Below are positions 7,793 through 15,328 of a stretch of DNA of 44,534 nucleotides, one piece after another. The position numbers and the translations under genes are program-made. The stretch is from assembly GCF_020037025.1 (NCBI RefSeq), contig NZ_JAIQLH010000070.1, positions 1-44,534 of the forward strand, in the 5' to 3' direction. The DNA comes from Streptomyces huiliensis. GTDB lineage: Bacteria; Actinomycetota; Actinomycetes; Streptomycetales; Streptomycetaceae. The notes under the pieces were generated by a model. That model saw only the letters and a list, made by a program, of their open reading frames with translations. It was not told where the DNA came from and made no database searches. Within the stretch, counting starts at the first letter, position 1. The number at the start of each line of letters is the position of its first letter.

Positions 7793-8374
7793 CTACGGGA
7801 CGGCACCCTCCACCGGTTCGAGAACGGCCTCGGCATCGACACGGACGTCGATGAGATCGCTGACCACGACGCCGCCCCGGTCGACGGTGTCGTTCCAGCT
7901 GACTCCGAAATCCTGCCGGTTGATCCGCGTCCGCCCGGCGAACCCGGCCCGCCGGCGCGGCCCGAGATCCCGGCCGTCCTCCCACCACGGGGTGTCCCAC
8001 TGCCCGAGATACGTCACGTCGAGCGACACCGGCCGCGTCACACCCCGCACCGTCAGATCCCCGTCGAGTGCGAACTCGGTCGAGCTCAGCTGCCGCACGT
8101 CGGTACTTGTGAACGTCCAGGTCGGGTGGTGCTCGACGTCGAAGAAGTCGGCACTGCGCAGATGCACGTCCCGTTGCGGCTGCCCCGTCCACACCTGCGT
8201 GGCGTCGATCGTCGCTTCCACTCGCGCGTGTTCGGGATCAGCGGGATCGCACACCAGCGAGCCGTGCACATCCTTGATGTGCCCGCGCACGTACGTGACC
8301 ATCATGTGCCGCGCCCGGAACTCGACGCCGGTGTGCCCCGGTTCGAAGAACCATCTGGTGATTGTGCCGGTCAT
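7793..8374 (-). CDS. YceI-family lipocalin-like protein
   Basis: A 193-residue single-domain YceI protein (isoprenoid-binding, lipocalin-like beta barrel). It starts MTGTITRWFFEPGHTGVEF, the family's opening strand, and continues with FRARHMMVTYVRGHIKD, ADFFDVEHHPTWTF, DGDLTVRGVTRPVSLDV and a C-terminal strand with DRGGVVVSDLIDVRV. There is no signal peptide, so it is cytoplasmic, like many actinobacterial members. The ATG at 8374 is chosen because family homology begins there. It converges on the broken toxin remnant. Its ligand is unknown; proposed roles in the family include carrying polyisoprenoids. Confidence 0.88.
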   Translation of the reverse strand: MTGTITRWFFEPGHTGVEFRARHMMVTYVRGHIKDVHGSLVCDPADPEHARVEATIDATQVWTGQPQRDVHLRSADFFDVEHHPTWTFTSTDVRQLSSTEFALDGDLTVRGVTRPVSLDVTYLGQWDTPWWEDGRDLGPRRRAGFAGRTRINRQDFGVSWNDTVDRGGVVVSDLIDVRVDAEAVLEPVEGAVP

Positions 8375-8663
8375 GGCGACTCCACGGGCACCGCCGTGCC
8401 CTATGGCCAGCGTAGTACGGGACGGGGGCGGGGTGCGCGCCGAGCCCACGGGGCCGGCGGCGACCGCCTCGAACGCCCCACCGGCCCGCCCGGGGCGTCG
8501 GCCAGCCGCCGGTTCCGTCACTGACCAGCCCAGGCCCCGCGGGAAGCAGCGGGCCCCCGGCCACCTCGACGGCGGTGACCGCCGGCAGCCTCTCCAGGCG
8601 ATCACCGAGGTGCCCGTTCACCACCGTGCTCCGACGCTCCCACCTACCCGCCGGCCAAGTGCC
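8375..8663. other. Spacer with no recognised gene
   Basis: About 290 bp between yceI and the DUF6415-like gene. A minus-strand open frame here (from 8624, reading VNGHLGDRLERLPAVTAVEV) looks protein-like in composition for about 35 residues but matches nothing I know, has no convincing ribosome-binding site and dissolves into low-complexity sequence. It could be a gene remnant. Confidence 0.4.
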
Positions 8664-9059
8664 TCACTCGTCGAGGCAGTCGGCGAGCCGTCGGCACGTC
8701 CGCCCGAGGTCGTCCATGTACACCGCCGCCGCGAAGCTGCCGTTCCCCGCGACGCGGTCGAGATCGTCCTGCGCCCGGTGAATCAGCGCCGTCCACTGGA
8801 TCCACGCCATCGTCCCCCGCTCCACCCCCTCCACCCGCCCCCGCGCCACCCGCAACATCCGCTGCACATGCCCCCGCAACGCCCCGGTGGTCTCCCGCAC
8901 TTCACCCACCCGAGGCGGACGCGCACGCACCTGCAGGGCACGCCGGACGGTGGCGCGGATCGAGACCAAGTCCAAGGGCTCGATGTCACCCGTCATCAGT
9001 GGCGCGATCGGAGGGGTCCGACGCGGGTTCTGTGGTGGGATTTCGTCAAAGGAGGGCAT
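8664..9059 (-). CDS. Small helical protein, DUF6415-like
   Basis: A 131-residue acidic-to-neutral helical protein. The central part (REVTTGALRGHV-type region, here ETTGALRGHVQRMLRVARG) and the C-terminal part (AAVYMDDLGRTCRRLADCLDE) resemble the DUF6415 family common in Streptomyces accessory regions. There are no catalytic motifs, signal peptide or membrane segment. It is transcribed leftward, downstream of the XRE regulator (gap about 110 bp). Function unknown; the family assignment is from memory and moderate. Confidence 0.6.
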   Translation of the reverse strand: MPSFDEIPPQNPRRTPPIAPLMTGDIEPLDLVSIRATVRRALQVRARPPRVGEVRETTGALRGHVQRMLRVARGRVEGVERGTMAWIQWTALIHRAQDDLDRVAGNGSFAAAVYMDDLGRTCRRLADCLDE

Positions 9060-9170
9060 GGGCGATCGGTGTCCCTTCCGGCGGCTTCGAGTGTGACGTG
9101 TTCACGTGGTCACGACGCTAGGAGAGGGCGGCATCTGGAAACCATGAGGTTGCGGACGATTGCAGGCCGC

Positions 9171-10019
9171 TCACCGGAGCGAGTGAATCGCCGCCGCGAT
9201 CAGGTCTCTCGCAGGCCGGCCGTACACGGCGAGCGCTCCAAGGGCAGCGAACGCCCTTGCGTAAGTCTGCAATTCGCTGGGCTGTGTGACAGTGACCTTG
9301 GCGGTAAGCAACTCCACATGGACGCGCTGATCATCGAACATCGTGAAGGTTTCCTGACCCCACATCGTCCGCAACGCGGTGCGCGGGATGACGCCCAGCG
9401 ACACGTTCGGCAGCCTCATGGCGGCAAGCAGGTGGTCCAGTTGCTCGGCCAGTACGGAAGTGTCTCCATACCGGTAGTAGAGGACGTCCTCCTCCAAGAG
9501 GAGAGCGAATTCGTGCCCTGCTCGGTAGATGATCTGCGAGCGGGCGGCTCGTGCTCTGGCAGCCGCGGCCGCGTCGTCAGGGAGGCCGCGGAATCCGGCG
9601 ATGACCGACAGAAGCGAACGCGCGTAGTCCTCTGTTTGCAGAACACCCGGCATCACGCGCGTGGAGTAGACACGAAAGCGGCGTGTGCGCTCGTACAGGG
9701 GGAGGTACGACTCCTGGAGCCGGCGGAGACCGGTCCGCTGCAATCGACGCCACTGCACGTACATCGACTCGACCGTACGGCTGGTGGCAATGAGGTCCGC
9801 GACCTGGTCCTCCGCTCCGCAGGCACGGCACCAGGCACGCAGATCATCATCGGTGGGGGACGTCTTCGCGTTCTCCAGCCGTGAAGACTTGGCGGGATGC
9901 CATCCGCACGCGGCGGCGATGTCACGCCCGGACAAGCCGGCGTCCAGTCGCAGTTCACGAAGGCGTCCGGCCAGCGCCTGCCGGGCCGCATGCGCGCTTG
10001 ATGACGGGGACGTCGACAT
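9171..10019 (-). CDS. XRE-family regulator with DUF5753 domain
   Basis: A 282-residue regulator. The N-terminal helix-turn-helix (about residues 17-70) includes LAGRLRELRLDAGLSGRDIA and the recognition-helix segment WHPAKSSRLENAKTSPT. The C-terminal DUF5753 sensor-like domain includes ESYLPLYERTRRFRVYS, MPGVLQTEDYAR and RQ/EFALLLEEDVLYYRYGD, ending AFAALGALAVYG. This architecture is very numerous in Streptomyces (BldB/WhiJ-type neighbourhoods), usually beside small DUF397 or DUF6879 proteins, and here a DUF6879 gene lies 24 bp upstream on the same strand. Its base composition is less GC-rich than the flanking core genes, as in accessory DNA. Confidence 0.9.
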   Translation of the reverse strand: MSTSPSSSAHAARQALAGRLRELRLDAGLSGRDIAAACGWHPAKSSRLENAKTSPTDDDLRAWCRACGAEDQVADLIATSRTVESMYVQWRRLQRTGLRRLQESYLPLYERTRRFRVYSTRVMPGVLQTEDYARSLLSVIAGFRGLPDDAAAAARARAARSQIIYRAGHEFALLLEEDVLYYRYGDTSVLAEQLDHLLAAMRLPNVSLGVIPRTALRTMWGQETFTMFDDQRVHVELLTAKVTVTQPSELQTYARAFAALGALAVYGRPARDLIAAAIHSLR

Positions 10020-10043
10020 GTGCGGTGGTCAGGAGGCTTCGGT

Positions 10044-10571
10044 CTACACCTTGAACTGATCGTGTGGTAGGGCGCGTTCCCACACGGTCTCGAAGGCCGT
10101 GGCACACAACCGCACCACTTCGACTTCGCGCCTCACCTCCGGTCCGACCGAAGCTCCGTCTCCTGTGAAGTGGTTGAACCTCACCACTTCATCGTCGAAG
10201 AGCCAGAAGTCGTTGCCAGGCAGGGCGATATCCGAAGCGTGTCGTCGGGGCAGCCAACGAATGGACTCTCCCGCTTCGATGTTCAAAGCGGTCCCGGCGT
10301 GCTCGAACCGGATGTACTCGGAGACGGGTTCGGACACGATGCGAGCGCGCCTCAACGTGACGCCCCTCACAACGCTTGCGGCGACCAGGTCAAGCCACGC
10401 CCGACGACGTCCCGCCCGGTCGTGACGGCTGCGGTCATCTCCGCGCTTCCACGCCTCGAACTCGGCTGCCTCCGCCGCGATTCCGTAGGCGTCCCGCATC
10501 TCCAGATGAACGGCCGACCGGCGGCACTCAGCGATCATCTCCGAGAAGCTCGGCGCGTTCTGCTGCGGCAT
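10044..10571 (-). CDS. DUF6879-family protein
   Basis: A 175-residue protein of the DUF6879 type, recognised from the N-terminal FSEMIAECRRSAVHLEMRDAYG, the central RGVTLRRARIVSEPVSEYIRFEHAGT and RWLPRRHASDIALPGNDFWLFDD, and the C-terminal VRLCATAFETVWERALPHDQF. These proteins commonly sit directly upstream of an XRE-DUF5753 regulator and are thought to partner it; their activity is unknown. It overlaps the preceding small gene by 44 nt and precedes the regulator by 24 nt, so the three probably form one transcript. Confidence 0.8.
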   Translation of the reverse strand: MPQQNAPSFSEMIAECRRSAVHLEMRDAYGIAAEAAEFEAWKRGDDRSRHDRAGRRRAWLDLVAASVVRGVTLRRARIVSEPVSEYIRFEHAGTALNIEAGESIRWLPRRHASDIALPGNDFWLFDDEVVRFNHFTGDGASVGPEVRREVEVVRLCATAFETVWERALPHDQFKV

Positions 10572-10785
10572 CGCATGCCTTCCTGAGCTGAGAAACCATC
10601 CTGGCGGGGATCCGGATCACTGCCTCGCCATCCGGGACGTGCCCGTATTCAAGGCACTCCTGCTCCGTCTCCTCGTCCGCCTTCCATCCCTGGAACACGA
10701 GATCCGCGTTCTTCCGATCGACCCACACGGTAGGGCATTCGTCGCCATCGGTGTTGGGATCCTTGCCGAAGAACTCCAGCGCCAC
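10528..10785 (-). CDS. Small acidic hypothetical protein
   Basis: An 85-residue acidic protein (VALEFFGKDPNTDGDECPTV start; EETEQECLEYGHVPDGEAVI in the middle; a helical Ala/Glu-rich C-terminus). Similar small proteins accompany XRE/DUF6879 pairs in Streptomyces. The GTG at 10785 is chosen because GGAAGGGAAG lies five bases upstream; the frame is open further to a GTG at 10830. It overlaps the DUF6879 gene by 44 nt, so the two are probably translationally coupled. No domain with known activity was recognised. Confidence 0.65.
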   Translation of the reverse strand: MALEFFGKDPNTDGDECPTVWVDRKNADLVFQGWKADEETEQECLEYGHVPDGEAVIRIPARMVSQLRKACDAAAERAELLGDDR

Positions 10786-10830
10786 GTCAACTTCCCTTCC
10801 AAGAAAGCGTTCTGGCGGCCCGAGCGTCAC

Positions 10831-11168
10831 TTCAGCGATCCCGTTACGTCAAGGGCGCACTGGGGCGTACGGCAGGCGCGCGCCGCCCACCGGCGGGCGC
10901 ACCATAGGCCCGGACGCACGGCTCACCGCATCGAGGATCTCAGGTCTCGGTGGGTCGCGACCCGGCGGCTTCCGCCCCTGAAAAGAAAGGAAGTTGAGAA
11001 AGCCATACCCGACCAAACCCTCCCGTCACTCCATCGGGTGACGCGGTGGATCGGGCGTCGGGCGGCGCGGTACGGTCGCCGCGAACCAGCCGTAAAAGCA
11101 GACGGCCCCCGCTGGGACTGGCATCCCGGTGCGAGGGCCTGATCAATAAGGAAGCGAGTACCTTCCCC
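10831..11168. other. Divergent intergenic region with leader hairpin
   Basis: About 340 bp with no gene. It must hold the promoters for the leftward XRE cluster and the rightward winged-helix gene. In the 5' leader of the latter, GGCCC (11104-11108) pairs with GGGCC (11135-11139) and inner GGGA (11114-11117) with TCCC (11124-11127), followed by the Shine-Dalgarno-like GGAAGCGAG. This could be an attenuator or a leader structure. Confidence 0.4.
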
Positions 11169-12872
11169 ATGACTGGAGCGCAGTTTAGCGCGTGGGCGTC
11201 CGCGCGCGCCGGGCGGTCGCGCGGTGGTGTGATCCACCTGCGGCACCGGCGCACGAGTCATTTCACCGTCATCGGCAACCACCTCCCCCAGCACCGCGAG
11301 CTGTCATTGGTCGCTATCGGGATCGGGGTGTACGTGCAGTCGTTGCCGGACGGTGTTCCCGTCGGCATCAAGGACCTCTCCCGTCGCTTTCCCGAGGGCG
11401 AGGTGACCATCGGGCGCGGGCTGCGGGAGTTGGAGGCCGCCGGGTACCTGGAGCGGCGGCGCGTCCGGACGGACGGCGGGCAGGTCGTCACCGTCACGCG
11501 GTGGCACGAGCAGCCGGAGGAGGCGGCGAGGGAGTGTCTTCGGGAGCCGCAGCGGCCTGGTGTGGCCGGGGCGGCCGGGCGGCCCCGCGCTGGGGAGCGG
11601 GCGCGGGCGCGGCCTGGCGGGCAGTCCGCCGGTCGGCCCCCGGCCCCGGTCGGCGGCGGTGACGGTGGCGATGACGGTGGCAGTGGCAGTAGCGGTCGTG
11701 AATCCGGCCCTGGCCGTCCGGCGCCCGTCGGGGCCATGCCGTGCCCGGAGTCGGTCCCGGGCCCGCTCTCGGCAGCGGCTTCGGACGTCTTCGCGGGGCT
11801 GGGTTCACCGTTGGGTTCCCGTCCGCGAAGGGTTCCGGTCCGCGACCCGCACGAGGACGCGCCGCCGTCGGCGCCCCCGGTACTGTCCGTACTCCCGGGC
11901 GCGGCCCCCGATCCGGCCGCTTCCCCAGCCCCGGGCCCGGCCGTGTCTTCGCGGCCGGGCGCGTCCTCGGACTCGGTTCTGCGGCCCGGCCCCGATCCGC
12001 GCACGACTGCCACCTCGGCCGCCGGCCTCCCTACAACCGCCACGCCAACGGCAGCCCCGGCGCCGGACCCGGCCCCCGGGCCGCAACCGAACGCCGGTCC
12101 TCAACCCGGCCCCGATCCGCGCACGACTGCCACCTCGGCCGCCGGCCTCCCTACAACCGCCACGCCAACGGCAGCCCCGGCGCCGGACCCGGCCCCCGGG
12201 CCGCAACCGAACGCCGGTCCTCAACCCGGCCCCGATCCGCGCACGACTGCCACCTCGGCCGCCGGCCTCCGTACAGCCGCCACACCACCGGCGGTCCCGT
12301 GGTCGGCTGCCCGCGCGCGCCCGGTCCCCGCCTCCGCCCGCGGCGAGCAGGCGGCCGGTGCGCCGCATCAGTGCGGGCCGCGTGCCGGCACGCCGGTCGG
12401 GCGGCCCAGCGGCGGCGGGACCGAAATCGTCGTCGCGCCGGCCACGGCCCCGGACGACGTCGCCACGTCCCCCGACCGGCCCGCCGCCGACCTCCTCGCC
12501 GAGCTCCGTCGGTACGACCCCCGCCTGCTGCTCTCCGTGGACGACGTGCGGGAGCTCGTCCCCGCCGTCCGGGCCTGGCTCGACCGGGGCGTCGGGCCCG
12601 CCCACGTCGCCCGGGCGCTGACCGCCGACCTGCCCGTCGGCCGGATCGCCCGGCCCGTGGCGCTGCTGCGGCACCGGCTCCTCCGAGGGCTGCCGCCCGC
12701 GCTGCCCGCGCTGCCTCCCCCAGGCGCGCTCCGGCAGGTTCCCCCGGCCGCCGCGCCGAAGCCCCTCCCCCTCCGGACCTGCGACGGCTGCGAGCGCGCC
12801 TTCCGCACCGCCCACCCCGGCGCGCTCTGCCGCGACTGCCGGGAGCGGGCCGTCGTCATCGCGGCGGGGTGA
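11169..12872 (+). CDS. Winged-helix protein with tandem-repeat linker and C-terminal zinc ribbon
   Basis: A 567-residue protein. Residues about 20-120 form a winged helix (NHLPQHRELSLVAIGIGVYV, IKDLSRRFPEGEVTIGRGLR, LEAAGYLERRRVRTDGGQVV). A long Pro/Ala/Gly-rich linker follows, containing a 40-residue repeat (PGPDPRTTATSAAGLPTTAT...) in two identical copies plus a partial third. The C-terminal domain has LLAELRRYDPRLLLSVDDV helices and a zinc-ribbon-like Cys-x2-Cys...Cys-x2-Cys (Cys538, 541, 554, 557). Family members occur widely in Streptomyces accessory DNA and are presumed transcriptional regulators. The ATG at 11169 follows GGAAGCGAG. Targets are unknown. Confidence 0.75.
   Translation: MTGAQFSAWASARAGRSRGGVIHLRHRRTSHFTVIGNHLPQHRELSLVAIGIGVYVQSLPDGVPVGIKDLSRRFPEGEVTIGRGLRELEAAGYLERRRVRTDGGQVVTVTRWHEQPEEAARECLREPQRPGVAGAAGRPRAGERARARPGGQSAGRPPAPVGGGDGGDDGGSGSSGRESGPGRPAPVGAMPCPESVPGPLSAAASDVFAGLGSPLGSRPRRVPVRDPHEDAPPSAPPVLSVLPGAAPDPAASPAPGPAVSSRPGASSDSVLRPGPDPRTTATSAAGLPTTATPTAAPAPDPAPGPQPNAGPQPGPDPRTTATSAAGLPTTATPTAAPAPDPAPGPQPNAGPQPGPDPRTTATSAAGLRTAATPPAVPWSAARARPVPASARGEQAAGAPHQCGPRAGTPVGRPSGGGTEIVVAPATAPDDVATSPDRPAADLLAELRRYDPRLLLSVDDVRELVPAVRAWLDRGVGPAHVARALTADLPVGRIARPVALLRHRLLRGLPPALPALPPPGALRQVPPAAAPKPLPLRTCDGCERAFRTAHPGALCRDCRERAVVIAAG
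11985..12290 (+). repeat. 120-bp tandem repeat, two exact copies plus a partial third
   Basis: Positions 11985-12104 and 12105-12224 are identical over 120 bp. A third copy begins at 12225, matches for about 45 bp and then diverges by 12290. The 120-bp period is 40 codons, so the frame of the winged-helix protein is kept. Exact identity points to a recent duplication. Confidence 0.92.
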
Positions 12873-12958
12873 ACCCGCCCGTCGGCCCCGTCGGCCCCCT
12901 GAGGCCCCGTCGGCCCCCGCCGCCGCGGCGCCGCGTCCGCGGCCCGGCCACCGCCGTA

Positions 12959-13203
12959 TCAGGGCCGCACCCGCGGCGGATGCGCGGCGTCGCAACGACG
13001 CCGGTTCGTCTCGATCCCCTCGCGGTGGGCGGCGGCCCAGTCGCCCAGAGGCGGGGCGGCGGCCGGCAGCGTCGCGCCGAGTTCCGTCAGGGCTACTCCA
13101 CGCGGGGCGGCACGCCGGCGTGGACCGTGCGGGTCAGCAGGCCGTCGCGTTCGAGCTGCCGCAGCGTCAGCGTCAGCATCCGGTGCGAGAGCCGGTGACG
13201 GCT
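12959..13203 (-). pseudogene. HxlR-family regulator remnant (N-terminus lost, one-base frameshift)
   Basis: The minus strand from 13203 reads SRHRLSHRMLTLTLRQLERD then GLLTRTVHAGVPPRVE, the recognition helix and wing of HxlR regulators, and stops at TAG. Inserting one base restores ALTELGATLPAAAPPLGDWA then AHREGIETNRR, the family C-terminus, to a TGA at 12959. The first ~40 residues expected before the recognition helix are absent. This is a decayed regulator. Confidence 0.75.
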
Positions 13204-13292
13204 CGGATTCCTCGGACGCGCCCCGACGGCAGGGGACGGAGGAACGGGCGGACGCGCCGGAACGGTGAACGCGCGCGGCGAGCGCGCCGCCC

Positions 13293-13910
13293 TCAGATCA
13301 CCGCGTACAGCACCACGCACAACACCAGCCCCACCAACGACGGCACGATCAGCTCGTACGCCCAGCGGACCGACACCTCCCCCTGCGCGCCCTCCCGCCC
13401 GGCGCCGCGTTCGGCCAGCTCGCGCAGGTCCTCGATGGCCTGGTCGGAGGGGGAGCGGTCCGGGGTGTCGGACGGGCGGACGGTGACCCGGTCGCTGATG
13501 CCCTCCGCCGCGGCGCGCTGCTGCCGCCCGGCGGCGCGCTTGCGCTGGCGGAGGGAGACAGGGATGGCCCAGAGCTGGTACTTCGCGCTCTCCGTCAGCA
13601 CCTCGCTGGAGTATCCGGCGCGGACGGTGGCGACGCGGGACCACGGGAGGGTGATCGTCCGGAAGGGGTTGCGCACCAGAAGGCGGTCCTCGGAGGCCCA
13701 GACCGCGGGGCGCACGGTGAACGCGATCACCAGCGGCACCAGGAACAGCAGTCCCGCCAGCGCCAGCCAGGGTGTCCGGCCCGTGCCCCGCACGATCGCG
13801 TCGCCGCCCAGCCACGCGGCGAGCGCCAGCAGCAGGACGCCACTCCCGATGCCGGCGGCCGAGCGGTAGCGGCGCTCGGCGAAGTCCGGCGCTTCTGGTG
13901 AACTCGTCAT
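13293..13910 (-). CDS. Membrane protein with bacterial PH-like domain
   Basis: A 205-residue membrane protein. Two transmembrane segments near the N-terminus (GSGVLLLALAAWLGGDAIV; WLALAGLLFLVPLVIAFTV) are followed by a PH-like stretch (ASEDRLLVRNPFRTITLPWS, then VATVRAGYSSEVLTESAKYQ and LWAIPVSL), a charged cytosolic region and a final C-terminal membrane segment (IVPSLVGLVLCVVLYAVI). The bPH family (DUF304-related) often acts at the membrane in unknown ways. The ATG at 13910 is chosen; the open frame further upstream is low complexity. A monocistronic leftward gene. Confidence 0.75.
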   Translation of the reverse strand: MTSSPEAPDFAERRYRSAAGIGSGVLLLALAAWLGGDAIVRGTGRTPWLALAGLLFLVPLVIAFTVRPAVWASEDRLLVRNPFRTITLPWSRVATVRAGYSSEVLTESAKYQLWAIPVSLRQRKRAAGRQQRAAAEGISDRVTVRPSDTPDRSPSDQAIEDLRELAERGAGREGAQGEVSVRWAYELIVPSLVGLVLCVVLYAVI

Positions 13911-14112
13911 AGCCCGATTCTGCCGGACCGCGGGCCTCCCGGACGTTGCAGTACGGCAACGCCGTACCGCCCGTACCAGCGAGAACGCCCGGTACGGAGG
14001 GCCGGGGACGACGACCGGCACCGGGGCGGGCCGCTGGTGACGACGGACCGCCCGGGTGCCGGGGTGACGTGCGGTGTTACGCGGGGTGCTAGGTGCGGTG
14101 GTACGTGCAGTG

Positions 14113-15102
14113 TTACTTGACGTGGTTCACCACGACGCAGCCCTTGGGCAGCTTCGGGAAGAGCGTGGTGAACGGGTGGCTGCCGGCACCGCCCTCCGTC
14201 TGGAACACGAACTTCGGCTGAGCGGCGCCGACGTTGGTGATCTTGGCGATGATGCCCGCGTCCTTGGGGAGGGAGGGGTGCTTGCGGTCCAGGTGACCGA
14301 AGTACTCGGGACGGCCGTCGTCACCCATCGTGTAGAGCCACGCCTCCGGGCCGCGCGGGGTGTTGTACAGGCCGGCCATCGCACCCGCGCCGATGCTCTG
14401 GTCCTTCTTCGCGACGCACTTGCCGGACGGGAGGGGCGAGCCCTGGCCGTTGCCGCCCTTGTCCTTGAACGCGACGACCTTGCCGGTGCGCGGGTCCAGC
14501 TTGATCAGGTACTTGCCGTCCTTGGTCATGACCGTGGGCTCGAGCACGGTCAGCCAGGCGATCTGCTCGCCGCCCCAGACGACCTGGGCGGCGTAGTCGT
14601 GCTCGGTGTAGCGGTAGATGACGGCCTTGTTGCCGCCGGGCAGCGCCTGCGGGCCTTCCCAGGCACCCCGGGCCATGACCGGGTCCGCCTCGCCGAGCGG
14701 CAGCGGGTACGAGGCGGTCTTCCCGGCGCGGGTCACCTTGAGGACGGGGGCGTGGCCCCTCGCCTCGTCCAGCAGCAGCTTCGTCCCGCGCACCTCGGCC
14801 GAGGTGTGCTCGCGGTCGAGGACGTCCAGCACCCGGGTCAGGTACGGGTCGCCCGGCTTCCAGTCGGGGGACACGGCCCGGATCCACGCCTCGGGGCCGC
14901 CGGCCTTGGCGTCGTTGCGGAGGACAGCCACCATGCCGCCGCCGATGGCGACGGGCTTGCCCTCGTGGCGGTCGGCGGTCTTCGCCGCCGCGGCGGCAGG
15001 GGTGTGGGGCGCCGCGAAGGCGGTGGAGACCGGGGCGAGTACGGCCCCCGCGACGGCGGCGGAGGCGAGGGCGATGCGCAGGGTGTGACGGCGACGGGAC
15101 AT
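14113..15102 (-). CDS. Exported protein of unknown function
   Basis: A 329-residue protein with an Arg-rich signal peptide (MSRRRHTLRIALASAAVAGA, then AFAAP), so it is exported, possibly by Tat or Sec. The mature protein contains two similar halves: PEAWIRAVSPDWKPGDPYLT near residue 70 and PEAWLYTMGDDGRPEYFGHL near residue 270, each preceded by MVAVLRND or MAGLYNTPRG. This suggests internal duplication. Two late cysteines (GKCVAKK, KGCVVV) could form a disulfide. The ATG at 15102 has AGGAG at good spacing; an in-frame ATG at 15150 also has GAGGAAAG and would lengthen the N-region. It is divergent from deoC. No known family was recognised. Confidence 0.7.
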   Translation of the reverse strand: MSRRRHTLRIALASAAVAGAVLAPVSTAFAAPHTPAAAAAKTADRHEGKPVAIGGGMVAVLRNDAKAGGPEAWIRAVSPDWKPGDPYLTRVLDVLDREHTSAEVRGTKLLLDEARGHAPVLKVTRAGKTASYPLPLGEADPVMARGAWEGPQALPGGNKAVIYRYTEHDYAAQVVWGGEQIAWLTVLEPTVMTKDGKYLIKLDPRTGKVVAFKDKGGNGQGSPLPSGKCVAKKDQSIGAGAMAGLYNTPRGPEAWLYTMGDDGRPEYFGHLDRKHPSLPKDAGIIAKITNVGAAQPKFVFQTEGGAGSHPFTTLFPKLPKGCVVVNHVK

Positions 15103-15303
15103 GCGTGGCTCCTGGTGACGAGCGCTGGATGACGGGTAGGCGATCCGCATGCCGCTTTCCTCAAGGTGTGGGGCCGGTGAGTCGGGCGGTGCTGCTGGGA
15201 AAGAATCTATGGAGCCTGTGTCATCGCACCGTCTTTCGAATGTCACCGCCCGTCGACAGTAAGCGGACGGAGCGCTTCCACCCCTCGGAGGGGGTGACAC
15301 GCG

Positions 15304-15322
15304 CTACGCGCGTAGATATGCT
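15304..15322 (+). promoter_or_regulatory. Nucleoside-regulon operator and -10 box of deoC
   Basis: The perfect palindrome CTACGCGCGTAG is at 15304-15315, and the -10 box TATGCT at 15317-15322 follows after a single base. Six bases later comes the GTG start of deoC, predicting a leaderless mRNA. The operator would occupy the -35/-10 spacer, fitting repression by occlusion. Confidence 0.75.
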
Positions 15323-15328
15323 CATCGG

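Noticed and set aside
11985..12290. Possible CRISPR array
   Set aside because: The repeats are contiguous 120-bp units without spacers and lie inside a protein frame.
7321..13910. Attachment site or integrase for the accessory island
   Set aside because: No integrase, transposase, tRNA gene or flanking direct repeat was found in or around it.
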